Shown piece by piece: positions 8,773-17,464 of a stretch of DNA of 64,000 nucleotides. Source of the DNA: Bradyrhizobium commune. Its GTDB lineage: Bacteria > Pseudomonadota > Alphaproteobacteria > Rhizobiales > Xanthobacteraceae. Numbering within the stretch: position 1 is the first letter of the stretch; each line of letters begins with the position of its first letter. Location: the NCBI RefSeq assembly GCF_015624505.1, contig NZ_CP061379.1:3224001-3288000 (forward strand), read 5' to 3'. A program made the translations under genes and the position numbers. The notes beneath the pieces were generated by a model, which saw only the letters and a program-made list of their open reading frames with translations, did not search any database and was not told where the DNA came from.

Positions 8773-9241
8773 TCTCGAGAGCGGGGAGGCCGGTTTCACC
8801 CTGCTCGAGATGGTCTGTGTCCTTGCCATCATGGCGCTGCTCGTGGCGATTTCGCTTCCGCGCATGCCGATGGCCACCTCGCGGCCGAAGCTGGAGGCCT
8901 ACGCGATTCAGATCGCCACGCTGCTGAAGGCCGATCGTAATGCGGCGATGGGACGCCGATTGTCGGTCAGCGCTGTGGTCGACGCGCCCGGGCGGATCGT
9001 CCGGGCCGGCTCGAGCGGGGGAGTTGTCAGGGTGCCGGACGACGTCGTGTTCGACGCACTGCTGCCGCAGCGCTGCAATGGTCGAGAGATGCCGTCGGTC
9101 ATTACGTTTCTCCCGAGTGGAATGTCGTGCGGCGGAGCAATACGGCTGACCCGGTTCGGCAGCGGGTTCGATGTGCGGGTGAACTGGTTGACGGGAGGAG
9201 TGGACATTGTCACGCAGGAAGTCGTCCAGGCGGCGCAGTGA
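8717..9241 (+). CDS. gspH: Minor pseudopilin GspH
   Basis: Minor pseudopilin with the prepilin cleavage site EAG/FTLLEM (Glu at +5), a hydrophobic helix to about residue 45, and a GspH-like C-terminal domain with the closing motif GSGFDVRVNWLTGGV. The ATG at 8717 is the last start codon before the cleavage motif. This makes the gene overlap the 3' end of gspG by 56 bases. The frame is open further upstream, but those starts lie deeper inside gspG. It was assigned to H rather than another minor pseudopilin from its size, its position after gspG and its C-terminal motif. Confidence 0.85.
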   Translation: MDRKAGRERLAISHRQRSNLESGEAGFTLLEMVCVLAIMALLVAISLPRMPMATSRPKLEAYAIQIATLLKADRNAAMGRRLSVSAVVDAPGRIVRAGSSGGVVRVPDDVVFDALLPQRCNGREMPSVITFLPSGMSCGGAIRLTRFGSGFDVRVNWLTGGVDIVTQEVVQAAQ

Positions 9242-9614
9242 GGCCGGCTTCACGATGATCGAGGCGGTGATCGCGCTGGCACTGCTGTCGATCGTGCTTG
9301 CGGCGGTCGGTTCGCTCGTGGCCAGGAACGTGCGCGGTGCGCAGCAGCTCGAGCAGCATACTGCCCTGATGCAGACGGCGCGCCTGATCGCATCCCGCCT
9401 TCCGCAGGAAGGCCAGCCGCTTCCGACGGAGCTCTCCGGCAGGGAGGCCGGCTATCGCTGGCAGATGCGGATCTCGCCGTTCGTGGATGCCGACACGGCG
9501 GTTCCGGACTCGCCGTTCGTTCCGCAGCGGGTTGAACTGCGCGTGCAATCGCCGACCGGGGCGATCGTTTCGTTCGAAACCGTGCGTCTGCAATACCGGG
9601 ACGGGCGGCAATGA
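9207..9614 (+). CDS. gspI: Minor pseudopilin GspI
   Basis: Minor pseudopilin of 135 residues, cleaved at EAG/FTMIEA, with a transmembrane helix (VIALALLSIVLAAVGSLVA) and a T2SSI C-terminal domain (LPTELSGREAGYRWQMRI and a closing VRLQYRDGRQ). Start is TTG at 9207, supported by GGAGGAG six bases upstream and by the absence of any other start before the leader. It overlaps gspH by 35 bases. The gspJ ATG overlaps its stop as ATGA, which indicates translational coupling. Confidence 0.88.
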   Translation: MSRRKSSRRRSEAGFTMIEAVIALALLSIVLAAVGSLVARNVRGAQQLEQHTALMQTARLIASRLPQEGQPLPTELSGREAGYRWQMRISPFVDADTAVPDSPFVPQRVELRVQSPTGAIVSFETVRLQYRDGRQ

Positions 9615-10315
9615 GGTCGATGCTCGTCCGGCTGTGGAGATCGAACGCGGGCTTCACCATGTTCGAGGCCCTTGTCGCGCTGGCGGTCATGGGGCTGGCC
9701 TTCGGCGTACTGGCCAGCGTGACAGGGGCGTGGTTGCCGCCATGGAATCGTGGCCTGCTCCAGACCCAGCGCAACGAACAGGTCACGGTCGCGCTTGATC
9801 GCCTGGCGGCCGATCTGTCTGCCGCCGAGTTTGTCACGCCGAACCGGGACAACACCGCCGCCTTGTTCCGTGGTGATGATTCCTCGATCGTCTTCGTGCG
9901 CTCGGCTGTGGGTCCCAACAACCGCCCGGGTCTGGAGATTGTGCGGATCGGCGAGATGACCGATCGCGCGGGGCGGGCACTGGTGCGCGCCCAGGCACCC
10001 TTCGTCCTTCTCCCGACCGGCGATCCTGCGGTTGATCCAATACCGTTTAGGGATCCTGTCGTGTTGCTGCGCGGGCCGTTTCGCATCACCTTCGCCTATG
10101 CCGGTCCGCGAGGCGATTGGCGCGCTATCTGGCCCCCTTGGGCGGGTCTGCCGACAACGGTTCGCTTCGACCTTCACGACGCCGATGGAACGATCGTGCT
10201 CTCGACCGCGACGCGTGTCCGTGCCAACGCAGCGGCACCTCAGGGCGAGCCGGCCAATGATGCTCGCCCTGGCGAAAGTCAGGCCGCAAGTAACGATGGG
10301 ACGGGGCGCAGGTGA
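9611..10315 (+). CDS. gspJ: Minor pseudopilin GspJ
   Basis: Minor pseudopilin of 234 residues. The prepilin site NAG/FTMFEA is followed by a hydrophobic helix and a beta-rich domain with the J-type pattern RNEQVTVALDRLAADLSAAEFV. GspJ joins GspI and GspK in the tip complex. Its start overlaps the gspI stop as ATGA, and its own stop overlaps the GTG of gspK. The last 25 residues are polar and low in complexity, an extension beyond the usual fold. Confidence 0.9.
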   Translation: MRSMLVRLWRSNAGFTMFEALVALAVMGLAFGVLASVTGAWLPPWNRGLLQTQRNEQVTVALDRLAADLSAAEFVTPNRDNTAALFRGDDSSIVFVRSAVGPNNRPGLEIVRIGEMTDRAGRALVRAQAPFVLLPTGDPAVDPIPFRDPVVLLRGPFRITFAYAGPRGDWRAIWPPWAGLPTTVRFDLHDADGTIVLSTATRVRANAAAPQGEPANDARPGESQAASNDGTGRR

Positions 10316-11241
10316 CCCAGAACCCTTCAAATGTCGGCTCGAGGACGGCTGAGCGCGGCTTCATCGTGGTGGCGACGCTGTGGCTGCTTGCCGCCCTGGC
10401 CGGGTTGATCCTGGTCGGCTCGGTGTACATGACCCAATCGGCCATTGCACTGAGCGCGTTCGACGCGGCCACGCAGCTTCAGATGATATCGACGGCTGGC
10501 GTCGAGCTGGCTGCCTACCAGTTGTCCGGTGCCGCACCTGAGGTGCGCCCATCCCATGGCAGCTTTACGTTCCGGCTGGCGAACGCAAGGGTCGCGGTGG
10601 AGTATCAGTCCGAGGCCGCACGCATCAACTTGAATATGGCGCCTCGATCCGTGATCGCCGGCCTGTTTGTGGCCCTCGGCGTCGAGTCCGGAGCGGCCAG
10701 CCAGTTTGCGGATCGGATCGCGGCGTGGCGGAGTGCGCCAAAACCAAATGTGCAGGACCAGGAGGATACTCTCTACGTTGCTGCCGGCTTGGCGTACCTG
10801 CCGCGCCACGCTCCCTTCAGTAATGTGGACGAGCTATCGCTCGTTCTGGGAGTACCCGCAGAGCTGGCGGAACGCGCACGGCCGTTCCTGACATTGTACA
10901 GCGGCATTGCGGGGGTCAACGTCCTGGAGGCGGCTCCGGAAGTGCTTTCCGCACTTCCCGATATGACCTCTGCGAAGGCTGATGCATTCCTGGGTCAGCG
11001 TGACGCGTTGTCCTCGAACGATCCGGAATTCGTCCTGGGCATTCTCGGTGGCGGGGTGACCGGTGCGACGGTCGCCGCAAGCAATGCTTACCGCATTCGC
11101 ATGCGTATCATTCTTCCCGACGGCAGAGACAGCAGATCGGAGGGTGTCATCGTGTTGTTCGATCGCGGCGCGAAGAGTGCCTATCGGGTGTTCACGTGGC
11201 GAGATGACATAGATCCGTCGAGAGGGGGAACGCAAAGATGA
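10312..11241 (+). CDS. gspK: Minor pseudopilin GspK
   Basis: The large minor pseudopilin that caps the pseudopilus tip. At 309 residues it has the expected extra helical domain (RINLNMAPRSVIAGLFVALGV, NVDELSLVLGVPAELAERARPFLTLYS). Its leader ends at ERG/FIVVATLWLL and lacks the +5 glutamate of the other pseudopilins, as is normal for GspK. Start is a GTG at 10312 overlapping the gspJ TGA (GTGA). The four bases shared with gspL (ATGA) continue the chain of coupled genes. Confidence 0.92.
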   Translation: MTQNPSNVGSRTAERGFIVVATLWLLAALAGLILVGSVYMTQSAIALSAFDAATQLQMISTAGVELAAYQLSGAAPEVRPSHGSFTFRLANARVAVEYQSEAARINLNMAPRSVIAGLFVALGVESGAASQFADRIAAWRSAPKPNVQDQEDTLYVAAGLAYLPRHAPFSNVDELSLVLGVPAELAERARPFLTLYSGIAGVNVLEAAPEVLSALPDMTSAKADAFLGQRDALSSNDPEFVLGILGGGVTGATVAASNAYRIRMRIILPDGRDSRSEGVIVLFDRGAKSAYRVFTWRDDIDPSRGGTQR

Positions 11242-12311
11242 GCGTCGTCAGTGAAATTACGGCAGCGTCGTCCTTGTGGATTGACACCGTGGCCGGTGTC
11301 GTGAGCGCCCGGCTCGCGAATGTGAAACCGGTTCGCCGGATCGAGGTCGCCGAAAATGAGGCCGGGGCCTTCACGATGCGCCTCGCGCCGACAACCAAGA
11401 TCGCGGACGGCGAGCTCTTCGCCTGTCGCGTCGCTGTGACCGACGGTGCGTTGAACGATCCGCTTTCGCCGCAATGGGCGGCCGCAGTGCGGGGAGGGGT
11501 GGTCGAATTGCAGCTCCGGCCGTCCCGCTTTGTCTTCCGTCCGATCGAGCTGCCGGGCCGCGCCGCCGAGTTCCTCGACGGAATCATCCGCGCCCAGATC
11601 GATCGCATCACGCCGTGGGCGCCGAGCGAAGCGCTATTCCACTGGACTGCTCCGCACACCATCGCCGGCGACCGCATCGAAACAACGGTGGTGGCCACCG
11701 GGCGAACGGCGGCCTTGTCCTTGGTGCAAGCCTTCTCTGACCTGGGAGCAGCAGGTGTCGGGATCGTGACCGAGACACAAGAGCATGGCCGGATCACCGT
11801 TCTCGATCAGCGGAGCAGCAAGCTGGCGGAAAGCCGCTGGATACGTACCGCCCTGATCGCGAGCCTTGCGGCAACAGGCGTGCTGGCGATGCTGTCACTC
11901 GGCCTTGGCGGGTTCGTCGCAGATTCCTACGACACGCAGCAACAGCAAACCCAGCAGCGGATCGCGGAACGGCGCGCAGTCATGCGCGGCAACCAGACGG
12001 GCTCCAGCGGCAGCCCGCTCGACCTCCTGATCCGCCGCAAGCAGACCTCCCCCTCCAGCGTGATCGTCATCGAAGCGCTGTCGGCGTTGCTGCCGCAAGA
12101 CACTTACGCAACCGAGGTCCGGATCGAGGGCGACAAACTGCAGATCGTCGGCGTCACCCGCGACGCACCGTCCCTGATTTCGATCCTGGAGCAGTCGCCG
12201 CACTTTGCGAGCGCGGGATTCTTCGCGCCGACGACACACGCCGCCAACGAGTCTGGCGAGCGTTTTCACATCGAAACCAAGCTCAAACCATATTTCGGGT
12301 CCGGCACATGA
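11238..12311 (+). CDS. gspL: Type II secretion inner-membrane protein GspL
   Basis: Bitopic assembly protein that recruits GspE to the membrane and pairs with GspM. The 357-residue protein has a cytoplasmic actin-like portion (about 1-195), one transmembrane helix at 202-224 (IRTALIASLAATGVLAMLSL), and a periplasmic PilN-like ferredoxin fold (LSALLPQDTYATEVRI, LQIVGVTRDAPSLISIL, SAGFFAP). The cytoplasmic half is diverged but the architecture is right, and the position between gspK and gspM supports the assignment. It overlaps both neighbours by four bases. Confidence 0.88.
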   Translation: MSVVSEITAASSLWIDTVAGVVSARLANVKPVRRIEVAENEAGAFTMRLAPTTKIADGELFACRVAVTDGALNDPLSPQWAAAVRGGVVELQLRPSRFVFRPIELPGRAAEFLDGIIRAQIDRITPWAPSEALFHWTAPHTIAGDRIETTVVATGRTAALSLVQAFSDLGAAGVGIVTETQEHGRITVLDQRSSKLAESRWIRTALIASLAATGVLAMLSLGLGGFVADSYDTQQQQTQQRIAERRAVMRGNQTGSSGSPLDLLIRRKQTSPSSVIVIEALSALLPQDTYATEVRIEGDKLQIVGVTRDAPSLISILEQSPHFASAGFFAPTTHAANESGERFHIETKLKPYFGSGT

Positions 12312-12865
12312 TCAGCATGCAGAGGGTCGAAGCCCTTCTCTTACGGTTTCCGATCGCGGCGGCCGCCGCCTACGTCGCCCTGATCGTACTCTTCCTTTTC
12401 GTCACGATCGGCACGACGCTCGACATCCTGGAGCGGCGCGGAGCGGCGGGCGCCGCCATGGAGATCCTCGATCGCCTGGACACTCGCGGTCCGGAACGTG
12501 CCCCAGCGGCACGGGCTGCGGTCAATGTCCCGTCAGGCTCGCCCTTCCTCGAAGGCGGGAGCGCCTCGCTTGCCGGCGCAACACTTCTCCAACGGGTTGC
12601 GGCGGCAACGAAGCGGGTGAACGGCAATACCTTGTCGTCGCAGGTCGATCTTCAGGGACCTAAATCCAAAGCAGGCTTCATTACGGCCACCTCGAATTTC
12701 GAGATCGATCCGGCCCAGCTCCAGCCCCTTCTGTACGATCTGGAGGCGGGTATGCCATTTCTGTTCGTCGACGAACTCGTCGTACAGGCGCCTTCGGCAT
12801 CGACTCAGGGCGGAAAGCTGCGCGTGTTGCTTGGCGTGTCCGGGCAGCGGCAAAGCCAGAAATAA
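12308..12865 (+). CDS. gspM: Type II secretion protein GspM
   Basis: Short bitopic partner of GspL (185 residues). It has a short cytoplasmic tail, one transmembrane helix (about 15-38, AAAAAYVALIVLFLFVTIG) and a periplasmic ferredoxin-like domain of the T2SSM_b type, visible as FITATSNFEIDPAQLQPLLYDLEAGMPFLFVDEL split over about 115-155. It overlaps gspL as ATGA. After it the tight overlaps end and a 169-base gap precedes the GspC/GspN-like gene. Assignment rests on topology, size and position more than on sequence motifs. Confidence 0.85.
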   Translation: MISMQRVEALLLRFPIAAAAAYVALIVLFLFVTIGTTLDILERRGAAGAAMEILDRLDTRGPERAPAARAAVNVPSGSPFLEGGSASLAGATLLQRVAAATKRVNGNTLSSQVDLQGPKSKAGFITATSNFEIDPAQLQPLLYDLEAGMPFLFVDELVVQAPSASTQGGKLRVLLGVSGQRQSQK

Positions 12866-13034
12866 AGTAGGTCATGCGCTGCAGCCGGCGCCGCGCCCCC
12901 GTTAGCCGCACGATGTTGCCGGCGGATATCACTTGATCGAGCGGCAACGTTAGCGTTATAACGATAGTATCACATTGCCGATGGATGCGAACGTTATTGC
13001 CCGTCTCGGTGTTCATCTGGAAAAAGGCGTGGAA

Positions 13035-13853
13035 ATGCGCGCTCTTGCCGTGCTGATTGGTTTGGTACTGATCGGCAACGCCGAGGCACTGGCCGCGAAC
13101 ACGCCGCTCGTGATTGATGCGCAAACCGTCGATCCGAGTGGTAGTGATTTGTTCGCGCCGAGGCCGGTTGACGCGCCGGTTGCCGCGGCCCCGGTTGCCA
13201 CAGCGCCGCAGCCCGGTGCGGCTGCGACCACCACGCCTGCGACCGCGCTTCCGGACGAACACATCACGAGTGGTAATCCGCTTTGGTCGATTCCACTGGC
13301 GCGTTTGACGGCGTCTCGCGATCAGCCGCTGTTCGCGCCGTCGCGGCGTCCAGCGCCGCCGCTGGAGATGATCAGAGCTGCACCAGCGCCGGTTGGCCCA
13401 CCACCGAAGCCGCCAGAACCAGAAAAGCCGCAGCTCTCATTGCTCGGCACTGTTGCGGGATCGCGCGAACGCATCGGCTTGTTCATCGATTCCGTAAGCA
13501 AGGAAGTCCTGCGTCTTAAAGCGGGCGAGGACCATCAGGGATGGACGCTGCGCAATGTCAAACCGCGCCAAGTCGAACTGGCAAGGGGACTGGACAATGC
13601 CACTCTGGAATTGGCGCCCCCTGACCTTACGCCCGGCCCCTCTGCACCAATGCTTGCCGGGGCGGCAACGCCGATATCCACGTCCGCAAAGCCAATGGCT
13701 GGGTCAGCAACATCGTCGCCGCCTGCGGCCCTTGTCAACGCGTTCAAGCCTTCCGGCGCGGTTCAAACGCTGACGAACGCGGGTGTGCAACGTACACTGC
13801 AATCGCTCCAGCCACCACCAGGAAGCCCGATCATGCCGCAGAGGCCCCGCTAG
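13035..13853 (+). CDS. GspC/GspN-like type II secretion protein
   Basis: A 272-residue exported protein with a signal peptide (MRALAVLIGLVLIGNAEALA), Ala/Pro-rich linkers, and a central segment (LWSIPLARLTASRDQPLF, SRRPAPP, then LSLLGTVAGSRERIGLFID). That segment matches the homology region shared by GspC and the XpsN/GspN family. In GspC this region contacts the secretin, so this protein probably couples the inner platform to GspD (inference). No PDZ domain is visible. The ATG at 13035 begins the signal peptide; earlier ATG and TTG codons in frame lack a ribosome site. The 169-base gap after gspM contains an AACGTTAGCGTTATAACG element, so it may have its own promoter. Confidence 0.7.
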   Translation: MRALAVLIGLVLIGNAEALAANTPLVIDAQTVDPSGSDLFAPRPVDAPVAAAPVATAPQPGAAATTTPATALPDEHITSGNPLWSIPLARLTASRDQPLFAPSRRPAPPLEMIRAAPAPVGPPPKPPEPEKPQLSLLGTVAGSRERIGLFIDSVSKEVLRLKAGEDHQGWTLRNVKPRQVELARGLDNATLELAPPDLTPGPSAPMLAGAATPISTSAKPMAGSATSSPPAALVNAFKPSGAVQTLTNAGVQRTLQSLQPPPGSPIMPQRPR

Positions 13854-14213
13854 GTGAACAACCGTGGATCGACGCCAGGTCCAGCGACCAACGAGCGTTA
13901 AACAGTCTAATGCAGAACGTTGCAGGATTGTGCTCCTGCGGCCGCCGGAAGATCGCAGAGATACGACACTTTGTGCCGGCTGCCGGGAAAAGTCTTCGGC
14001 CGGTGTCGACGTGCTCGCCGCAGAATGACCGCTTTTCGTCCAACATAACGATCGCTTTTCGTCTTCAATCTGAAATTTTTTTTAACATCAGTCACAGCAA
14101 CGATAAGAAACATTCTTACAAGAATGGGAAATAGGCTTCGCTTGGCAGGCAGTGGGCTGCTGTTCTTTGCGTTGCTGGAAGTCGAGCCTGTTTTTGTAAG
14201 TTGGGGGGTTGAA
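13854..14213. promoter_or_regulatory. Regulatory region with direct repeats
   Basis: This 360-base gap contains no supported gene. An 11-base direct repeat, CGCTTTTCGTC, occurs at 14030-14040 and 14053-14063, a 23-base period, with AACATAAC (reverse of GTTATGTT) between the copies at 14042-14049. An AT-rich run including eight T residues follows. This looks like a promoter/operator region for the small coiled-coil gene at 14214. Confidence 0.4.
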
Positions 14214-14426
14214 ATGCGCGCGACAAATGCGATTGATCTGACTTGTCCCAAGTCCGCGCTGCAAGATTCAAACGAGAATGTGTATAGTCTGGGCCTCAAG
14301 CAGGACGAAAACAGCCTGCTTCGTCGCATCGAAAATCTCAAGCACGAGAATGTGCTCCTGATGCGCATGGTCGAGGAAACCCAGGTCGAAGTCGTGCGCC
14401 TGCGCAAGCTGCTCTCCACAACGTGA
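14214..14426 (+). CDS. Small leucine-zipper protein
   Basis: A 70-residue protein. The frame opens earlier (14124), but the ATG at 14214 follows a G-rich stretch (GGGGGGTTGAA) and removes an improbable N-terminal extension. After about 25 polar residues the rest is a strong coiled coil with leucine or valine heptads (SLLRRIENLKHENVLLMRM, then VEVVRLRKLL). It has no signal peptide or membrane segment. Such zippers usually dimerise or act as small regulators, and IS3 OrfA proteins carry a similar zipper, but no helix-turn-helix is seen here. Function unknown. An inverted repeat CGCTCG/CGAGCG lies just downstream (from 14434) without a clear T-tract. Confidence 0.55.
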   Translation: MRATNAIDLTCPKSALQDSNENVYSLGLKQDENSLLRRIENLKHENVLLMRMVEETQVEVVRLRKLLSTT

Positions 14427-14772
14427 CGACCGAAGCGCTCGTTCGTCATTGATCGAGCGTCGCCGGCTCACGCGAGCCGACGCGACGATAGCCGGGCGGA
14501 CCAGGTTGATCCGCTCTGGCCGGCACGCAAACCCCAAGCGTCGGCGCCCGGTTGTTGTGTCCTCGGGCGTCGCGGGCGTTTCTCCAGTCCCGGTTTCCTT
14601 CCGGGCGTCTCGGCACCCACCCTCCCAGCGAGATTGCGCGTCTTGTTTTCGTGGTCGCTGCGCCGGCAGCGTCTATGGAGCAGGAACCGCAACAGATTCC
14701 CTTGCGGAAGGCGTGCAGGCGCGGAGGGCGCCGCGCAGGCGTGGCGAACGGTCAGCTGAGTACAAAACGGTC
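14427..14772. other. Gene-free stretch upstream of the export lipoprotein
   Basis: The 346 bases before the Wza-like lipoprotein are GC-rich. An open frame continuous with that gene crosses them, but its translation is Arg-rich and unlike any exported protein, so I treat it as leader. No clear promoter motif was recognised. Confidence 0.4.
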
Positions 14773-15951
14773 ATGCGATTGAGAAACCTCTTGGCCATCG
14801 CATGCTGTCTGGTCTCCTCCGTTCTGCTTGGCGGCTGCGGCTTCATTTCCATGTCGGGGCCGGCGAGCGTCGACATCAAGGCCGAGAACACCAGCGTGCT
14901 GCCGTTTGCCGTCGTCAAGCTCACGCCTGATGTCGTGCGCTTGCTCGAGAAGTTCGAACCCAACGGACTGCCGGGGGGGCTCGCGGACAGTCGTCCGCCT
15001 TCGAGCATCCGCTTCGGCATCGGCGATATCATCAGCGTTACGATCTTCGAGGCCTCGGCGGGGGGCCTTTACGTGCCGCCGGAGGCCGGTGTCCGACCCG
15101 GCAATTTCGTGAGCCTGCCTGATCAGGCCGTCGACAATGACGGCAACATCACGGTGCCCTATGCCGGCAGGATACGCGCGGCGGACCGTACAAATGTGCA
15201 GATTCAGGACGACATCCTGAAGCAGATCAAGAAGCGCGCGATCGATCCGCAGGTCGTCGTGACATCGACCCAGCAGCGGTCGTCGCTCGTCAGCGTGTTC
15301 GGCGAAGTCAGGACGCCGGTCCGCTTCCCGATGCCGGCGGCGGGCGCCCAGGATCGGATCACCGACGCGATCACGCGCGCCGGCGGCATCAGCGGCGCCG
15401 GCTGGGAGACCTGGGTCGTCCTGGAACGCGGCGGCAAGCGCGCCACGGTACCGTTTGGCAACCTCGTCTATTTTCCCGCGAGCAACATCTTCGTGCAGCC
15501 GGGCGACCGCATCTATCTCTATCGCGAGCCGATGAAATTCATCGCCTTCGGCGCGACCGGCCAGCAGGGTGAGTTCAATTTCGATGCATGGCGGATCAAC
15601 CTTACGCAGGCGGTGGCGAAGGCCGGAGGGCTGCTCGACTTGCAGGCCGATCCGGCTTCGGTCTTCCTCTATCGCCGTGAGCCGCGCGAGGTGGCTACGC
15701 AGCTCGGGGTCGATTGCTCGAAATTCGACGGCGACTCCGTACCGATCATCTTCAACGTCAATTTCCAGGATCCGGCGGGCTATTTCGTCTCCACCAAGAT
15801 GCAGATGCGTCCATTCGACGTGCTTTACGCCGCCAATGCGCCGGAGGTCGATATCACCAAGGTCCTGAACTTCATCAACACGGCGGTCGTGACCGCCGAT
15901 AACGGAGTGACGCTGGTCAACGACATCAAGGTGGTCCGAAGCAAGCTTTGA
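14773..15951 (+). CDS. Polysaccharide export lipoprotein (Wza/GumB-like)
   Basis: Outer-membrane polysaccharide exporter of the OPX family, the exit channel for Wzx/Wzy-made exopolysaccharide. The 392-residue protein has a lipoprotein leader (LLGGC, Cys22), a Poly_export domain (FGIGDIISVTIFEAS through VPYAGRIRAADRTNVQIQ) and two SLBB-type segments (VSVFGEVRTPVRFPM and FIAFGATGQQGEFNFD). The ATG at 14773 directly precedes the lipoprotein leader, whereas the upstream extension of the frame is not protein-like. Its usual partner, an ExoP/Wzc kinase, is encoded 44 kb away at 60143. Confidence 0.9.
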   Translation: MRLRNLLAIACCLVSSVLLGGCGFISMSGPASVDIKAENTSVLPFAVVKLTPDVVRLLEKFEPNGLPGGLADSRPPSSIRFGIGDIISVTIFEASAGGLYVPPEAGVRPGNFVSLPDQAVDNDGNITVPYAGRIRAADRTNVQIQDDILKQIKKRAIDPQVVVTSTQQRSSLVSVFGEVRTPVRFPMPAAGAQDRITDAITRAGGISGAGWETWVVLERGGKRATVPFGNLVYFPASNIFVQPGDRIYLYREPMKFIAFGATGQQGEFNFDAWRINLTQAVAKAGGLLDLQADPASVFLYRREPREVATQLGVDCSKFDGDSVPIIFNVNFQDPAGYFVSTKMQMRPFDVLYAANAPEVDITKVLNFINTAVVTADNGVTLVNDIKVVRSKL

Positions 15952-16110
15952 GTGACAGGATTGATGGGGCTCCCCTTTCCCAAATCGGGACGCGTCAGGT
16001 CAGAGAATTATGATAATATGAGAATCTCATACCATGTCGGGCGATCGGCGTTGGTGCCACATCACGGGCTTCCGAGATGAAGCCATGTTGTCTAATGGAG
16101 GCTTCGCAGC

Positions 16111-16530
16111 ATGGCTGTCGCTCTGTCGAGAATAGGATTTCGCCGTAGCGGTTACCTCCTCGTGGCCGGTCTCGTTGCGATCATGGCGGTCCCGGCGGTG
16201 GCCCAGACTCCGGGTCCGGCCAATCCGCCGGCCGGCCAGCGTGAGAGCACAATCATCGGCGGTGGCGCATCCGGCGCCACAATTCAGCGCTGCGTCGACG
16301 TGCAGATCGGGGGCGATACCGCGTTCGGCTGTCTAAACGAAAAACTTCGGCGGGAAGTGGACAAGGTCAATCCAACGCTCAACCTGCCGCCGATAGATGC
16401 GCGCTCATCCGATGTGCGCGTGGGCATCGGCAACGAGGCGGCCGTGCGCCAGCAATTGGGTTCCAACTACGGTCGTACCATCACGCCTTTCCGCCCGCCG
16501 TCCATCTCCAACGTGCTGCCGCATCGCTGA
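16111..16530 (+). CDS. Small exported protein of unknown function
   Basis: A 139-residue protein with a signal peptide (hydrophobic 14-31, cleavage near AVA/Q). The mature part is Pro/Gly-rich at first and has two cysteines 15 residues apart (QRCVDV and FGCLNE) that could form a disulphide. No family recognised. GGAGG lies about nine bases before the ATG. Its TGA stop shares one base with the ATG of the lytic transglycosylase (TGATG), so the two are coupled. Its likely place of action is the periplasm, perhaps assisting cell-wall remodelling with its neighbour (inference). Confidence 0.72.
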   Translation: MAVALSRIGFRRSGYLLVAGLVAIMAVPAVAQTPGPANPPAGQRESTIIGGGASGATIQRCVDVQIGGDTAFGCLNEKLRREVDKVNPTLNLPPIDARSSDVRVGIGNEAAVRQQLGSNYGRTITPFRPPSISNVLPHR

Positions 16531-17399
16531 TGTCGAAACCCTCTCCGCAAGCGAAGACTATTTGGGCCACATCTCGATCGTGGCCATCGGCTGCCTTGTG
16601 CCTGCTCATTGTCCTAGGCGGAGAGGCGAGGGCGCAGGACGACGACGGCAAAAAGACCGAGATCAGCGGTGACGCTGCTGCGTCGACGGAAGCGGATGAT
16701 GAGGCTCCCAAGCCTCTGCTGCTCGAACCGTTTGCTCCGCGGCCGCTCACCGCGGCCGATTTTCCCCCGGCAAACCCGCTGCTCGCCGCCAACTATACCT
16801 ACCGGACCAGCGCCATGTTCGGCCGCGACTGGCGCGCCGGCCGCGCTGAATATCGCCAGCTCGTCGAGCGTGAATCGCTTGCTTTCGGCCTGCCGCCCGC
16901 GCTCGCGGATGCGGTGATGGCGGTGGAAAGCAGATACAATCCGGCTGTTGTCGGCATGGATGGCGAGGTCGGGCTGATGCAGGTGATGCTGCCGACGGCG
17001 CGAATGATGGGTTTCGCCGGCACAACGTCGGAGCTGGCTGCGCCTGAGGTTAACGTGCACTATGGCGTGCAATATCTCGCTGGCGCCTGGCGCCGCGCCA
17101 ACGGCGATCTCTGTACGGCGACGATGAAATATCGCGCTGGTCACGGCGAGACACGATTTTCCTACCTGTCGGTTGAGTATTGCGCACGCGTTCGCGCTCA
17201 TCTGGTTGCCAGCGGCGTTCCAGTTACCGGTGCCGTTCCGCAACCGACCTTCGGAAGATCCCCGGCACTTGCGAGATCTCCAGGCGGCGGCTCCTCGCGC
17301 AGCCGCGTGTTGTCGGGGACCGGCACGATCAACTTCGCAGAGTTGAATACGCGCCTGCGCTGCGCAACGGAGCGAAAGACGCCGCCCGACCTGCGCTGA
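16530..17399 (+). CDS. Lytic transglycosylase (SLT family)
   Basis: Soluble lytic transglycosylase-like enzyme that cleaves peptidoglycan glycan strands, often to open space for envelope-spanning machines. The 289-residue protein has an N-terminal hydrophobic segment (about 18-35) and an SLT domain from about 115. The catalytic Glu133 lies in AVESRYNP, followed by GEVGLMQVMLPTA and the late KYRAGHGE motif. The region 36-80 is a low-complexity acidic/proline linker. The ATG overlaps the previous stop by one base. Sitting between an export lipoprotein and a two-partner secretion locus, it could serve either (inference). Confidence 0.88.
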   Translation: MSKPSPQAKTIWATSRSWPSAALCLLIVLGGEARAQDDDGKKTEISGDAAASTEADDEAPKPLLLEPFAPRPLTAADFPPANPLLAANYTYRTSAMFGRDWRAGRAEYRQLVERESLAFGLPPALADAVMAVESRYNPAVVGMDGEVGLMQVMLPTARMMGFAGTTSELAAPEVNVHYGVQYLAGAWRRANGDLCTATMKYRAGHGETRFSYLSVEYCARVRAHLVASGVPVTGAVPQPTFGRSPALARSPGGGSSRSRVLSGTGTINFAELNTRLRCATERKTPPDLR

Positions 17400-17464
17400 T
17401 CAGACCTTGCACTACTCCGAGGTGTGCTGAGATCGATCGGCGGCCCTCAAGTCAGGCTGCCCGA

